The notes: a model not told the origin generated them from the sequence alone. 64,000 nt of DNA from Molanna angustata (GCA_963576475.1 OY754981.1:31782132-31846131), one strand, 5' to 3'. Numbered from the stretch's first letter, positions 21,901 to 33,040 are shown. Numbers and translations are program-made.

Positions 21901-22396
21901 ACATATTGATATTACCCAAAGCGAACGCCGTAAAAAAGTCGAAATCCAAACAAGTTTATATTATTTCTCTTCGATTGATACAAACAGTTAGGAAAAAGAC
22001 GGAGTTTAAAGATATTTTTTTATAAAGAAACGTTCTTTAATACCCTTCGCAATAGTGACTAAGAAGTCCAGTCATCTCTTTACCGATAGGTGAACACATC
22101 TAATACAAATTAGGTTTTCGACAAAAGGTACTAACCTAAAAATAGTTATACATACAGCACACGAAGAAATTTGACAACTAAAATACTTGGAAGTCGTTTG
22201 AAAAGCTTTCACAAATTGAAAAATTTAAAGGTACCTATATTTAAATATCGTAACTATAGGTGCGTGACTTGAATATGAATGATTCTATAAAATGGTCCTC
22301 ATTTCAAAAAAATGTTCGTACCTATATCTAGCTAACTAACAGTATTATTTATTTTATTTTATTAAGAGACACGCACAGAGAATTAATAATACATCT
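21901..22396. other. Intergenic, no gene seen
   Basis: No supported feature. Confidence 0.35.
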
Positions 22397-22582
22397 TTTT
22401 TTTTTTTTTTTTTATTAAATGAATATGTCCTTGTTAAACAAGTACATATACATCTTCCTACGTTCCCTAAAATAAGCAAATAAATGCTTGTGCTTAGGTG
22501 AACGAAATCGGTCGAGGCAGGATTCGAACTCGCGACCACTGGATTACTAGCCCAACGCGCTAACCGCTCTTCCACCGACCCA
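22397..22582 (-). mobile_element. SINE-1, nearly intact
   Basis: Minus strand: a tRNA-like head GGTCGGTGGAAGAGCGGTTA with A box, an anticodon-like loop CTAGTAA, B box GAGTTCGAATCC, the body GACCGATTTCGTTCACC, and an A-rich tail (the T run at 22397..22415). CATCTT flanks both sides and may be the target duplication. The 22354..22575 ORF is its translation shadow. Diverged copies lie at 48718 and 49580. Confidence 0.8.
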
Positions 22583-23324
22583 TCTTATTATATATAAAAA
22601 TGGATGTACATATATTTGTTTGTTTGTATGTATGTGGCGAATGGACTCCCAAACCAACCATCCGATTGCGATGAAACATTGGGAATCGGTTCAACTCATT
22701 CCAGAGAAGGTTTATGCATCATAATTTATTTATTTATTTATTCAATATCTCACAAAAAAATAATTGAAAAAAAAAGGTTGGTATTGAATTGATACTTAGT
22801 GGGTTTGTTCAGCGCACACACGAGAAGGTTTAAAAATTAAAATTTATTTATTTATTTATTTTATATCTCACACAAAAATTTACAAAAATATCTATTTGGG
22901 ATTGTCATTGTATTGTAGGCATTCTTTCAGCGCATAGCAGACAACGTATTTGAAGTTTAATTTAATTATTTAACTTCTCGCAAAAAATTTATTGAAAAAT
23001 TATCTATATGGCATTGCAAGAAAATTTTTAATAAAAATAAATAACATATAAATAAATCAAGGATCGAATAAATAAATAATAATAATAATAATAATAATAT
23101 ATTTATTAAAAATAAAAACACAAACAACAAATACAATAATAACAGTATAAACAAAAAATAGGAAAAAAAAATAACATCAATTAGGAATTCTCCCCGAAAA
23201 TAAGAAAACCTTGTGCTTCGGGGAGGAGTACAGAAGATAACACCACAAAAATCACAAAAACAACAAAAAAGAGAAAAAAAAAAAAAAGAAAAATATATAT
23301 ATATTTGATATGAAGAGAGAAAAA

Positions 23325-23500
23325 AAAAATACACACATACATATATACATGTATATACACACACATATACATATACACACATATACATATATACACACAC
23401 ACATACATACATACACACACATATAAATACACACACATACATACACACACACACACACATACATATATACACATACACACACATACACATACAAAAATAG
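23325..23500. repeat. (CA/TACA)n microsatellite
   Basis: A long compound CACATACA/TATACA tract within the LINE 3' UTR. It keeps three minus-strand frames open (MCVCVYVYICM-type peptides) that are not genes. Confidence 0.95.
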
Positions 23501-23582
23501 TACAGTTAACGATACACAACAATGCCTATACAATGCACTCAATCATTCAAGAATATTTAATATGGCACAATGAGACGAAAAG

Positions 23583-24971
23583 CTATCTAAACCTTTTCTT
23601 GAAAGCTAACAGTGAGTCAGAAGGTTTCAATTTTTGTTTCCTTTCTAGCTCATTGTACCATTTTACGCCTAGGAATGAATAGTGGCTCTGACCCAACTTT
23701 GTACGTCTCATCGGGAGTCTTAAGCAACCCTCGATTTGTAGCCTTGGAGTTATATATCGTTCGTTATCTATATTAGCAATTAGTTCTTTGACCATCTGAC
23801 AGACAGCAACCTTCCTGTATATACTCTGCACCGGAGGAACAGGCAATTCATTGTACAACAGGTTAGTGCTATAGTCGCGTGGTCTACTGAGGATTATCTT
23901 CAAGATGCTCCTCTGGACCACATACAATTGGTTTAAGGTGGTTACATAAGCTCCTCCCCATGCTACAATTCCGTAACGTAGGATTGAGTGCACCAACGCG
24001 TAGTAAACAGAAGTTATTGTTTTTTTATCTAATATGTCACGAAGATTATAGAAAATATAGTACATTTTTCTGACACGGTCAGTGACACAGCTTACGTGTT
24101 CCCTCCACTTAACAAGACAATCCACAATCACTCCCAGGTATTTTACTTGATCAGCTCTAGAGAGGATCCTACAGTCGCCACACAAGTCAGACGAACCAGC
24201 TGAGCAGATCGAACATTGGTCGCTATGTATAATTATTTTAATATCTGATGGTATTGATTTATATTGATGGGCAAATGGGACAAAGACGGTCTTGTCCACA
24301 TTAAGGGATAGTAAATTATAATCAAACCACTTTTTTAACAGAGAAATATCCGAGCTAGCTATTTCAGACACTTGAGACCAGGAGTTGCCTTCCACAAGTA
24401 GGACGGTGTCATCAGCGTACGCAAGTATCTCTGATTTAAGACCAATCTCAAATAATTGGTTTACGTATAGGATAAAAAGTATTGGTCCCAGAACCGTACC
24501 CTGAGGTACTCCGTAAGTGGGGGTTTCACAGTTGCTGAGGTGGTTCCCTATCTTTACACGCTGACGTCTATTCAGGAGATAGCTTTCGATCCATTTTTTC
24601 GCTGCTCCGTGTATCCCAACGACTTTAATTTTTTCTACTAACTTAGCGTGGCTCAGACTGTCAAATGCCTTACGTAAATCCACAAATATACCCAGACATT
24701 TCTTACCCGAGTCCAATATTTTATAAATATCAGAAGACACTCTAGCCAGAGCGTCTTCTGTGCCCATATGCTCTCTAAAGCCAAATTGCCCACTATGGAT
24801 TATATTGTTTGAATTTAGAAAACTTGTCAATTGTATCTTTACAACTTTCTCATATATTTTTGCAATGTTAGAGGTCAGGGAGATGGGTCTGTAGTTACCT
24901 ACTTGTCTTGGATCACCTGATTTAAATATTGGAACTACATGAGTATTTTTGTAAATATCCGGAAAGACACC
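23583..24971 (-). CDS. LINE reverse transcriptase (N-terminally truncated)
   Basis: RNA-directed DNA polymerase of a non-LTR retrotransposon; it would copy its own RNA at nicked target DNA. The frame is open for 462 codons without a stop, but the first 47 codons upstream of the TTG at 24830 have no ATG because the element is 5'-truncated. The endonuclease domain is gone. Visible RT blocks in order: VPIFKSGDPRQVGNYRPISL; GIFVDLRKAFDSL (motif A aspartates); GVPQGTVLGPILFILY (motif B); AYADDTVLL (catalytic YADD); KYLGVIVD; and the C-terminal LRYGIVAWGG and LQSF-like end SLLAFKKRF. An insert with four or five cysteines (CSICSAGSSDLCGDC) before KYLGV is unusual for this region. The CR1/Jockey superfamily is most likely; clade not certain. 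Complete RT, but the copy is not autonomous. Confidence 0.88.
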   Translation of the reverse strand, partial: GVFPDIYKNTHVVPIFKSGDPRQVGNYRPISLTSNIAKIYEKVVKIQLTSFLNSNNIIHSGQFGFREHMGTEDALARVSSDIYKILDSGKKCLGIFVDLRKAFDSLSHAKLVEKIKVVGIHGAAKKWIESYLLNRRQRVKIGNHLSNCETPTYGVPQGTVLGPILFILYVNQLFEIGLKSEILAYADDTVLLVEGNSWSQVSEIASSDISLLKKWFDYNLLSLNVDKTVFVPFAHQYKSIPSDIKIIIHSDQCSICSAGSSDLCGDCRILSRADQVKYLGVIVDCLVKWREHVSCVTDRVRKMYYIFYNLRDILDKKTITSVYYALVHSILRYGIVAWGGAYVTTLNQLYVVQRSILKIILSRPRDYSTNLLYNELPVPPVQSIYRKVAVCQMVKELIANIDNERYITPRLQIEGCLRLPMRRTKLGQSHYSFLGVKWYNELERKQKLKPSDSLLAFKKRFR

Positions 24972-25182
24972 ATAAATAAATAAAAATTAACAAAATTATA
25001 AATGAGTGAATAAATAGGGACGGAAGGGACTGTAGGGATGGAAGGGAAAAAATACGAAATTATAATTAGCGAATCTATATAAAATGTTAAATTATAGAAA
25101 GGAAACATACCGATCAACCATTTTGATATATTTGGAGGTAAATAATTAAACAGGCAGGACAACGTCTGCCGGGTTTCACTAG

Positions 25183-26301
25183 TATATTATATAAAATACA
25201 TTAGTAAAAAAAATCTCGTTAACCCTCCAATTAAGCGTGTCCACAGCTTGCTTCATATTAACATGTCAAAAAAGGCACTATACATACACATAAAAATAAT
25301 AATATTTAAACAATTAGTAGGTAGGTATAAATGATTGTTGTTGCGACGGTTAAAATATCACGGAATGTTATGGTGTTACAATGGCTATATATATAATTAA
25401 CAGATCTCACACGATTATATTTTTTATTTATTTCATTAATAGAATAATAAATAGATAAGTTTTGTAACATAGGAAGGAATGTATGTTTGGGAGACTTTAT
25501 TTTTACTGTACCTAATGTTGTTTGTTATTATTAGAATAGATCTTGTATTGAAAACACGCCGAAAAGTCTAGAAATTAGACTTGGCGTGACATAGAAACAT
25601 TATATATTTTGTAATATTTTATGTTTTATTATTGTTCAATAAAATAAAAAAACAGCCATGCTATCATGAAATGTTGATATGGTAAGAAAGGCTTATCTTT
25701 TAATATTACTATGTTTGATGTTATAGGTATTTTGTTTTGAAGTACCTATTTCAACAAGCTATTAAAAATATCTACACCAACCACGTGTTGTGAGCATATT
25801 GTCGACAAATTCAACTTATGCTACATATATTCATAATAAAAACGAGATTAATAATTCTAGCTTTTGAAAATTGATTTTTTCACCTTTTAAAAGTTATTGA
25901 TGATTTAGATCCTGACAAAGAACTAAGGTGCCGCAGAAGTCAAACCATTCGACAAGTAATTGGATGTAGCTGCTATTCTCAGTCATGAAGATATATGTAT
26001 GAAAGAGAAACTACATCTAGCAAACCTTATCTGAAATATATCCTTATATTCCGCACAAACAATGTCTTAAGAGGATATATAACGCTTAATCTAGTGACTG
26101 TAAACAACATGACATATCAATACCGCCTAGTACAATATGAAGTTAGGTGTTAGTAATAAGGGTAACTATCGCATGCGTTAAAATGGTTTATACGTAATTT
26201 AAATTATCAGAAACAAGAAAATTGTTAATTTTTGGCATTTTAAGGACAAACCTGACTTACAATGAAAAAACTTGGGGCGTTTTGGTTTATATGCACACTT
26301 A
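25183..26301. other. Intergenic with a 3'-UTR-like hairpin
   Basis: At 25554..25589, CACGCC-GAA-AAGTCTA, loop GAAAT, TAGACTT-GGCGTG can fold into a stem of 13 pairs with a 3-nt bulge; about 65 nt later comes GTTCAATAAAATAAAAAAA, a polyadenylation-like tail. This suggests the 3' end of a retroposed transcript or LINE (about 25440..25650). Nothing else recognised. Confidence 0.4.
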
Positions 26302-27727
26302 TCCAACTGTCGATTCGTTCATGAGAATTCAATTCTCTGAATGAATCGACATTATTAAGCCAAGATGCGTGTACGAAGGAACATTTTGTATGGCGTAGTC
26401 GACTTTTTGCATGCTAATAACACCAACTCGCAGCATATATGTTCCCATACATAGATGTACTCAGAATTCGGAGTAGAACATTTTATGTGAGTTTTGTGTG
26501 TGTGTGTCTATGTGTGGGTGTGTGTCTGTGTGTCCCCCCCCCTTATAACTTTTGATCCGCTCAATTTACAAAGCCCAAATTATCAGAATATATAAACAGT
26601 TATTTTCATCAAACATTGCATCCTATAAAAAAGAACTGTTAAAATCGATAAATGGATATATAGTCTCTTGAACTACACGTCATAAGTATGAATGCTTTGT
26701 ATAGTGGCATGTTTGTGGTCGCACGTTGCGCGGGCCGATTTACTACATATATACGTCCCCCCCTTCCCCTCCCCGCAGTGTGTCCCATCACGTCGTATCC
26801 ATCTCCATGGGCAGTCTAGCAGTGAAGATTATATTATGTTATGTTACACTTTGTTGTATTGTATTGTGTTGTATTGTGTTATGTTATATTATATTATATT
26901 ATATTGTAACACCCACTAGGAAATACTGTAATTGGCGTTATCAACAACAATATTATCTTACTGTATTATCATATTATTGTATAAGCTGTTGTATTTCTGA
27001 ATAAAATAAAAATAAAAAATAAAAAAAAAAGTTATAGGTCTACAAAACTTTTATACTCAAAATTGTGAATTTTTGTTTCAGTCAGGGGTTGTCAACTTTT
27101 GAATTTTTGATTTATTTTTCCATATATCTCAGAAACCGTAAAAGCTAGAACGCTGAAATTTGGTATAAACATAGACAAATAAAAAATCTCAAATAATTTT
27201 TTTTTAAATTCCAGGGTTTCTCAAACATTTTTTATTAAGAAAAATATTTTAATTATGATAAATTTATGAGTTTAACTGCCTATATTTCCATTTTTTTTTT
27301 AAAATATCAAAAAAAGCCGAAACACCCCAACTAGATAATTTAATTTTCTATAAAAAATACTAGCATTGTATCAGCACATCTCAAATTTTTTTTAATAATT
27401 TTTATAAATATTGAATTTAGTGACGACATTGCTTCATACAATTTGTATGGCAATCGCCTACACACAATATCTAAGAAAACTTAATTGTTTGATACTAATC
27501 TCCAAACATACATACAAACCATCATGCTGTTTTCATATTCTGGGCAGGACTGACCTCCATACTATCCTATCTTGACATACATACATAGGTACATGTGTTG
27601 TATAGAAAATAAAATATCTTAAAATATTAAATAATTTGTATTTATGGGATTATAGTTTGATACTTATTCTTCAACTATACATACTATCGCTATAGACAGT
27701 TGGATCTCATGTGTTACATGTAACTAG
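26302..27727 (+). mobile_element. Helitron-N1 with an internal insertion
   Basis: 5' A|TCCAACTGTCGATTCGTTC and 3' GACAGTTGGATCTCATGTGT then ACATGTAACTAG|T. The 5' end hairpin (GTCGATTC...GAATCGAC) is well preserved. A retroposed segment at 26604..27030 accounts for the extra length over the 1-kb standard. Confidence 0.85.
26604..27030 (+). mobile_element. Poly(A)-tailed retroposed insert
   Basis: Flanked by AGTTAT on both sides (26598..26603 and 27030..27035) and ending in TGAATAAAATAAAAATAAAA plus A10. Contains a relatively GC-rich part (GTCGCACGTTGCGCGGGCCG) and a TATTG/TATTA-rich microsatellite. Probably the 3' UTR of a LINE or a SINE; the ORFs in it are not conserved. Confidence 0.6.
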
Positions 27728-27925
27728 TTATAAATTTCACAATCGTTGGGTTTCCACTCGTCCGTGTAACAGTTAACGAGATAGTTTTTCATATTCCCTT
27801 TGGAAAAAAAAACCTACCTAATAATAAAAACCTTCCTTCAAGGAAATTATTCCGCATTGGTCTGCGAAAACGTTTCAAAATAATTTATTTTTCATTATAT
27901 TAATAATTTCCTTCCAATCAAAATA
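27728..27925. other. Spacer
   Basis: No supported feature. Confidence 0.3.
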
Positions 27926-28368
27926 AGAAAACAGTAAAAGCTTTGTTAATTTCAAAACTGCACTGGTTGAGATGTCCAGAACGAGTGGACTACAAGGTAT
28001 GCCTGATGGTGTTTAAAGCTCTGAACGACTTGGCTCCACACTACATTCAGGAATTGTGCCAGAGGAATGTTCCATCGGGGAGGCAGCTTACGCTGAGGTC
28101 GTCTGAATCACAGAGTACCAACTCTTTAAAAGAATTGGACAGAGTCAATAAGGCGGCTTACTATGATAGAGGTTTTAGTGTGAACGGGCCTTTAAAATGG
28201 AATGAATTGCCCCTTGACATACGTGGAGCTCAGAGCATTGACACCTTCGATAGACTTCTTAAGACTGTCTTGTTTCGTAGAGCCAACAAATAAGCTACAG
28301 CGCCCTTGGAGTGATCTTGTATCACTAAACGGCGCTTTATAAATTTTAATTATTATTATTATTTTTAT
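27926..28368 (+). pseudogene. CR1/L2-clade LINE, reverse transcriptase C-terminus and tail
   Basis: Open from about 27926 to 28293: LLISKLHWLRCPERVDYK, CLMVFKALNDLAPHYIQEL, GFSVNGPLKWNELPLDIRGA and IDTFDRLLKTVLFRRA. This is the standard C-terminal thumb/connection region of L2/CR1-like LINE polymerases (LHWLPV...YK...FKALNGLAPxYL...WNxLPxxIR...FKxxLKTxLF). A 55-bp UTR with CAGCGCCCTTGGAGTGATC and GGCGCTTTATAAAT and an ATT-repeat tail follow. No in-frame stops, so it is fairly young, but the catalytic domain is missing. Confidence 0.85.
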
Positions 28369-30416
28369 TAAAAAAGGTATAAGCTCACTGAAACAATTAA
28401 ATTGTGTCAAATGATATGCTAAAATTTCCTCGAAATAGGCATATTTTCATTATTTTCATTTTCATATTCATATTTATAAAATAAATAAGGTAGGTACTTA
28501 TATTTTTTTGAAAACATTTATTTTAAAGAAGAAAAACTTAAAATTTAACTCGAATGTAAACTAAAGAACATTTCATTTTTACATCTTAATTCGATCGATT
28601 GAGATATGAAATTTGAACTTGTTCAATACATTACCTACTGGTAAAATTGGTTATGAAAAAACCCTTTTTTATTGTAAATAACTAAAAAACAATAATGCCT
28701 ATGAAGTAAATTTTTACTTCAATCGAAAGAGAATATGAAAATATATCGACCGTTTTTTTATAACTTTTTAAATCTTTTAATTACTCTGCTTTCAGTAAGT
28801 TCGCTACTCCCACCACCACCCGCTCTGGGGACTGTCAACGGCCCCTTCGCAACGCTTGGATGAACAACAAAAAAAACAATGCATGGCACTAAAAGAGTAG
28901 CTCATGGAGCCCTCTAAATTAGGAATATCGGCACCATGGTGCAAAAAGAACAATCAGCAAGTGCAAGTCGAGATTCACACTAGCGGACTTTCGGCGACTT
29001 CAAATCCATATATATATATATATAGAGCATCAGAGAAGTGACCAAGATCTCTGGAAATAAACAAGTCAGTGGGAATATTCGGATTATAAGGCACCGTTAT
29101 CTATGGCATAATCGTTTGAAGGCTTTATAATCTTCTTTTAATAAATAGACTTTGACAAGCGCCTTTAATAAAGATTCCTTATTAATTTACCCCACACACA
29201 ACTTATTTTAGTATGCTTAATAGAGCCAGCCATATACTAAAGATAACGGAAAATTGAAGGGCCAAACGTACCCTTGAGTTTGCACCGAGATCTGGCAGCA
29301 GAAATCTGAACAAGCCATAAAAAGGATAGTCTGATGAGTGTAAAGTTATCGCTTCTTCTTTAAGACCGACGATAACTAATAAACATCAAATTATCGTTCG
29401 AATTTTTATTTTATTTATTTATTACAATACAGAAAATACATACATAAATAAAAACAATATAAAATATAATGTAATACAAAATCGCCTCCCTCTTCAAGCT
29501 GATAAAGCTTGTGTAGGGGAGGCCGTATGTAAAAAAGGCCAAAATATTAATATATTATTATTAGCTATGTACATATGTATTTATTACACTTTATTTTATT
29601 TCACATTATTCAAAGCACACAAACAATAATTGGACAAATATTTATATAAATTATATGTATACATTGATACATTATTATAACTGAGCAGTGTAGGAAAAAA
29701 ATAAAGAATAATAAATGAATAACGCATTGTATATTGGTCATATAGATTTGATGGCGACTCAGATCCAATTTACGCTCGTGTACACCAAAACATACACGCA
29801 CAAACAACAACGAACATACTAATTATTTAACTAAAACCACCAAAAAACAAGCAAAGAATCAAAAATCAACAATCAATTTACAATATCCAACAATATTACC
29901 AACATATACATCCTACTGGGGCCGTGTTTTTTTTTCTTAAATAAAGACTTATAGCACGATTAATTTTTCTACTCTCTTCGACATAATTCGATTTCATTAC
30001 TAGCGAAACTTGTTTCAAGGCTTTGGATAAGCCCAAATAAAATTATTGAATCTTTTGTAGAAGTTAAAATAGTAACTAACTACAGCATAATTTACATACA
30101 GAAACGTTCATATTATCTAGACTTCGTATTAAAATATCATTATAATTTATTCAGGTTTCCCAACCCTTCAACTATCTATGTGCTTCGTCTGCTCCACATT
30201 ATGTGCTGGACCATATCCAATTTGGCACGGATATAACCCATTATGGAACCTAGTGAATAAATGGCACAGAACTATGACCCAGATAGGTCAATGAAGACAC
30301 CTATTTATAGTTCGTTATCTATTTTCTTTTTTTTCTTATTTTTAGAAGCTACCTTCATTTCAATTTTGAACAGATACTTGTCAAATTGAAATTACAACAT
30401 TATAAATCATACTATC
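28369..30416. other. Intergenic, no gene supported
   Basis: A 2-kb stretch without supported coding. A reversed LINE-tail-like TTATTTATTTATTACAATAC with CGCCTCCCTCTTCAAGCTG lies at about 29405..29530. An AT dinucleotide run is at 29008..29024. The short ORFs show no motif. Confidence 0.4.
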
Positions 30417-30520
30417 ACGACACGTCCTTCAACATGAGGTAATCAGATACGGGTATGCGGGTGTGCACGACAAATTCGTGTATCCCCATATATCAATCTC
30501 GTGATATATCATTTTGTCTC
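30417..30520 (-). mobile_element. Rep-B fragment
   Basis: CGACACGTCCTTCAACATGA and GGGTATGCGGGTGTGCACGA match, in reverse, the terminal third of Rep-B (GTGCAC...CCCGCAT...). Diverged. Confidence 0.45.
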
Positions 30521-30574
30521 TCTACGATCTGAAGGTATATAAACAAAATTGTTTTTTATTGTAACAAGTACTCG

Positions 30575-30640
30575 TATCTTACAAACGCTCAACAAATTTC
30601 GGCGCTCGTTCGCATGCATCATCAAAGGACCGAATTTATA
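30575..30640 (-). ncRNA. Hammerhead-like/Penelope-like remnant
   Basis: Minus strand reads TTTGATGATGCATGCGAACG then AGCGCCGAAATTTGTTGAGC. The order TGATGAT, GC-rich inverted segment and CGAAA is that of the other hammerhead-like motifs, but helix II pairs poorly and no helix III/C17 can be assigned. Probably a decayed relative. Confidence 0.3.
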
Positions 30641-31281
30641 AAACGTGTTAAGATTTTTCTCAGTGCTTGGTATAATAAATTCCATACATTTCAGTGCGCC
30701 AAGTATTGACTTAAGAGGCTTTAGTAAGCTATATAGTATATTTTGAAAATAATTTCCCTAATACCTACAAAAGACACGTATTTAAAATAAAGAAGAATTT
30801 GTATTTACATCTTAATTCTATTGCATGAGTTTTTTATTATTATAATATTTTAATTACTATTCTTGCTATTTATAAAAAAAACCTCTAAATTTTGCCATTT
30901 TTTCACGAAAAAGTGTTGTATGTCACAGATTAGGTGATATGCAATATTTTTTGTGTTCCATACATTAGAAGGTAATTTAGTGTGCATTTTTGTGTACATC
31001 CGTATACCCAGGGTATACAAGGGCCTTAAGCACCGAGAATGGTTTATAAATACGGTCCTAAGTAACGAGCATTCCTTAAGTATACACTTTGTTAATGTTG
31101 CGGTTGATTTATTTTTCTGTGTATTTTCATTTGTGTAATTATTTTATTACTTTTCTTTAACTGATTTGTTTTTTGTTGTTTGTTCTGTAAGTTTTATATT
31201 CATTGTTATCAAATTTTGTACTGAGTGATTTTTAATTTATTTTTTAAATTTTTATGGCTTTTTATTTATTCTAATTTTTAT
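30641..31281. other. Intergenic, no gene seen
   Basis: No supported feature. Confidence 0.35.
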
Positions 31282-31700
31282 TTGGCGGTTGAAATGAGGT
31301 CACTAAGACGAATGTGTGGTAAAACGATGTATGATAGAATAAGAAATGAGGATATTAGACGAGAATGTTTGATTGAAAGAAATATCGTAAGTAAGATGAA
31401 AATAAATGCCCTTAGGTGGTTCGGCCACATAGAAAGAATGAGTGATGACCGTCTGACAAAAAAAGTGTACAAGGCTAATAAAAGAGGAACGAAAAGTAGA
31501 GGTCGGCCAAGAAAAAGTTGGCACGATCACATAAATGGGATTTTGAAAGATGGTGATGTTAGAAGTAAGAATAATAGAAGAGCGTGTATGAGACGATGTA
31601 TGGACGTGAATGAAGCGAGGAATGTGTGTCAAGAGAGAGGAGTGTGGCGTTCGGTTCTCTCTGCCTACCCCAAATAGGGAAATGGCGTGATGGTATGGCT
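31282..31700 (+). pseudogene. RTE-A LINE, C-terminal ORF and tail
   Basis: Open frame to 31677 with LRRMCGKTMYDRIRNEDIRR, INALRWFGHIERMSDDRL, GRPRKSWHDHI, NNRRACMRRCMDVNEA and WRSVLSAYPK-stop. This is the C-terminal segment of lepidopteran RTE-type endonuclease/reverse-transcriptase polyproteins. The stop sits in the AAATAGGGAAATGGCGTGATG end that defines the family 3' terminus. No RT catalytic motif remains. The frame is uninterrupted; a twin lies at 41785..42162. Confidence 0.85.
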
Positions 31701-32181
31701 AATTTTTATCTATTTCGATACTTACTTATATTTTTAATTTTACTCTTCTCTTTGATTTTTTTATATGATTTTAATGTAAATGTATGTTTTTTGTTTTGTC
31801 AAACTAATTTATGTAAATTATCATAATATGGGCGTTGACTTGTAAATAAATAAATAAATAAGAATTCATACTCTCGCAACACTTTCACGTTTGAGAAAAA
31901 TTGTATATTTTTTTCTTAAAGTTATAGATCATAAATCTACTTTGCATGAATGCTTAAGAGGGTAAAAAACGCTAATTTTTAACTAAGTGACTGAAAATAT
32001 GAAAATAGCTAAATACACTATGAAGCTCCGTGTTAGTAAGGGTAATTGTCGAGTCTCATGATATGAGTATACTAATTCATTTGACCGGAAACCCAAGATT
32101 TCCTCATTTATTGTATTTTTAGAACAAACCTGACTTAAAACTTGACTGACTCGAACATTCACTTTGATTTTATACACTTTT
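31701..32181. other. Intergenic, no gene seen
   Basis: No supported feature. Confidence 0.35.
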
Positions 32182-32494
32182 AATTAATAAAAAATGTTTT
32201 ATTCTACCGCGCGTCGCATACATGTCATCGTGTTATGGAGAAATTAATAAAAAATGTTTTATTCTACCGCGCGTCGCATACATGTCATCGTGTTATGGAG
32301 AAATTAATAAAAAATGTTTTATTCTACCGCGCGTCGCATACATGTCATCGTGTTATGGAGAAATTAATAAAAAATGTTTTATTCTACCGCGCGTCGCATA
32401 CATGTCATCATGTTATGGAGAAATTAATAAAAAATGTTTTATTCTACCGCGCGTCGCATACATGTCATCGTGTTATGGAGAAATTAATAAAAAA
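32182..32494. repeat. 60-bp tandem repeat, about 5.2 copies
   Basis: Perfect 60-bp units containing TTTTATTCTACCGCGCGTCG and ATACATGTCATCGTGTTATG; one unit has a CATCATG variant at 32409. Because 60 is divisible by 3, two plus frames read a repeating 20-residue peptide (one is MSSCYGEINKKCFILPRVAY). No evidence that it is translated. Confidence 0.95.
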
Positions 32495-32562
32495 GGAATC
32501 GAATATTTTTATTATTGCATATGCGCAAACATTGGATTTTTTTCCCTGTCGGGAGTCAAAGA
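32495..32562. other. Leader of Pal-1 element
   Basis: GCATATGCGCAAACATTGGA and CCCTGTCGGGAGTCAAAGAT precede the palindrome exactly as they do at 54520..54564. Confidence 0.55.
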
Positions 32563-32945
32563 TATTTTTTAACAGATTTTTAATTATCTCAATAGAGACG
32601 AAGTTGGAATATATATTGTAGGAGAACCGGGAAATCAAGGCACCTACAGGGCTTACGACCTGTCATCGACTGGTTTACGTGATCACTTTATGCGCTTGCG
32701 CAACGTTCACCAATTATGCCTTTTTTTAATGAGATCCCTATCAATTCAATTTTGAAAGTTGAATTGATAGGGATCTCATTAAAAAAAGGCATAATTGGTG
32801 AACGTTGCGCAAGCGCATAAAGTGATCGCGTAAACCAGCCGATGACAGGTCGTAAGCCCTGTAGGTGCCTTGATTTCCCGGTTCTCCTACAATAAATATT
32901 CCAACTTCGTCTCTATTGAGATAATTAAAAATCTGTTAAAAAATA
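32563..32945. repeat. Pal-1 palindrome, about 187-bp arms
   Basis: Arms 32563..32749 and 32759..32945 are inverse complements with only a few mismatches (for example GTGATCAC/GTGATCGC and the ATATATAT/ATAAATAT difference); the loop is TTTTGAAAG. The outer 100 bp of each arm is shared with the palindrome at 54565..54755; the inner part (CGCTTGCGCAACGTTCACCA...) is present only here. Confidence 0.92.
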
Positions 32946-33040
32946 AAAAAGGATATTATTTTTTAGAACATTATTCCAAGGTCCAAGGAACAATTATTTA
33001 TTTATATAATTAGTACTCTCTAAACCATCTTTAGATAGTA
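32946..33040. other. Spacer
   Basis: No supported feature. Confidence 0.3.

Larger units (their letters stand above)
23076..24971 (-). mobile_element. CR1/Jockey-superfamily LINE, 5'-truncated
   Basis: Runs from the reverse transcriptase (upper end 24971) through a 500-bp 3' UTR to an ATT-repeat tail at 23098..23076. ATAAATAAAT-like sequence flanks both ends and could be the target duplication, although it is low complexity. It lies inside the Helitron, opposite to its orientation. Confidence 0.75.
22583..25182 (+). mobile_element. Lep1-like Helitron carrying a LINE
   Basis: Begins TCTTATTATATATAAAAATG after an A and ends GGCAG-GACAACGT-CTGCC-GGGTTTCACTAG followed by T: a 3' GC hairpin some ten bases before CTAG, as in canonical Helitrons. 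The 5' region (GTATGTGGCGAATGGACTCC...) has the look of lepidopteran Helitron 5' sequence. About 1.9 kb of the 2600 bp is a later LINE insertion. No RepHel coding sequence, so it is non-autonomous. Confidence 0.75.

Noticed and set aside
22505..22582. Functional tRNA gene
   Set aside because: tRNA-like head is followed by the SINE body and A tail, with a damaged acceptor stem and related copies in the window; it is a SINE.
22966..23490. 174-codon minus-strand ORF of MCVCVYVYICM type
   Set aside because: Driven by a CA/TACA microsatellite and T-rich LINE 3' UTR.
31303..31632. Minus-strand ORF opposite the RTE-A frame (also 41788..42117)
   Set aside because: Antisense shadow of the RTE-A coding frame.
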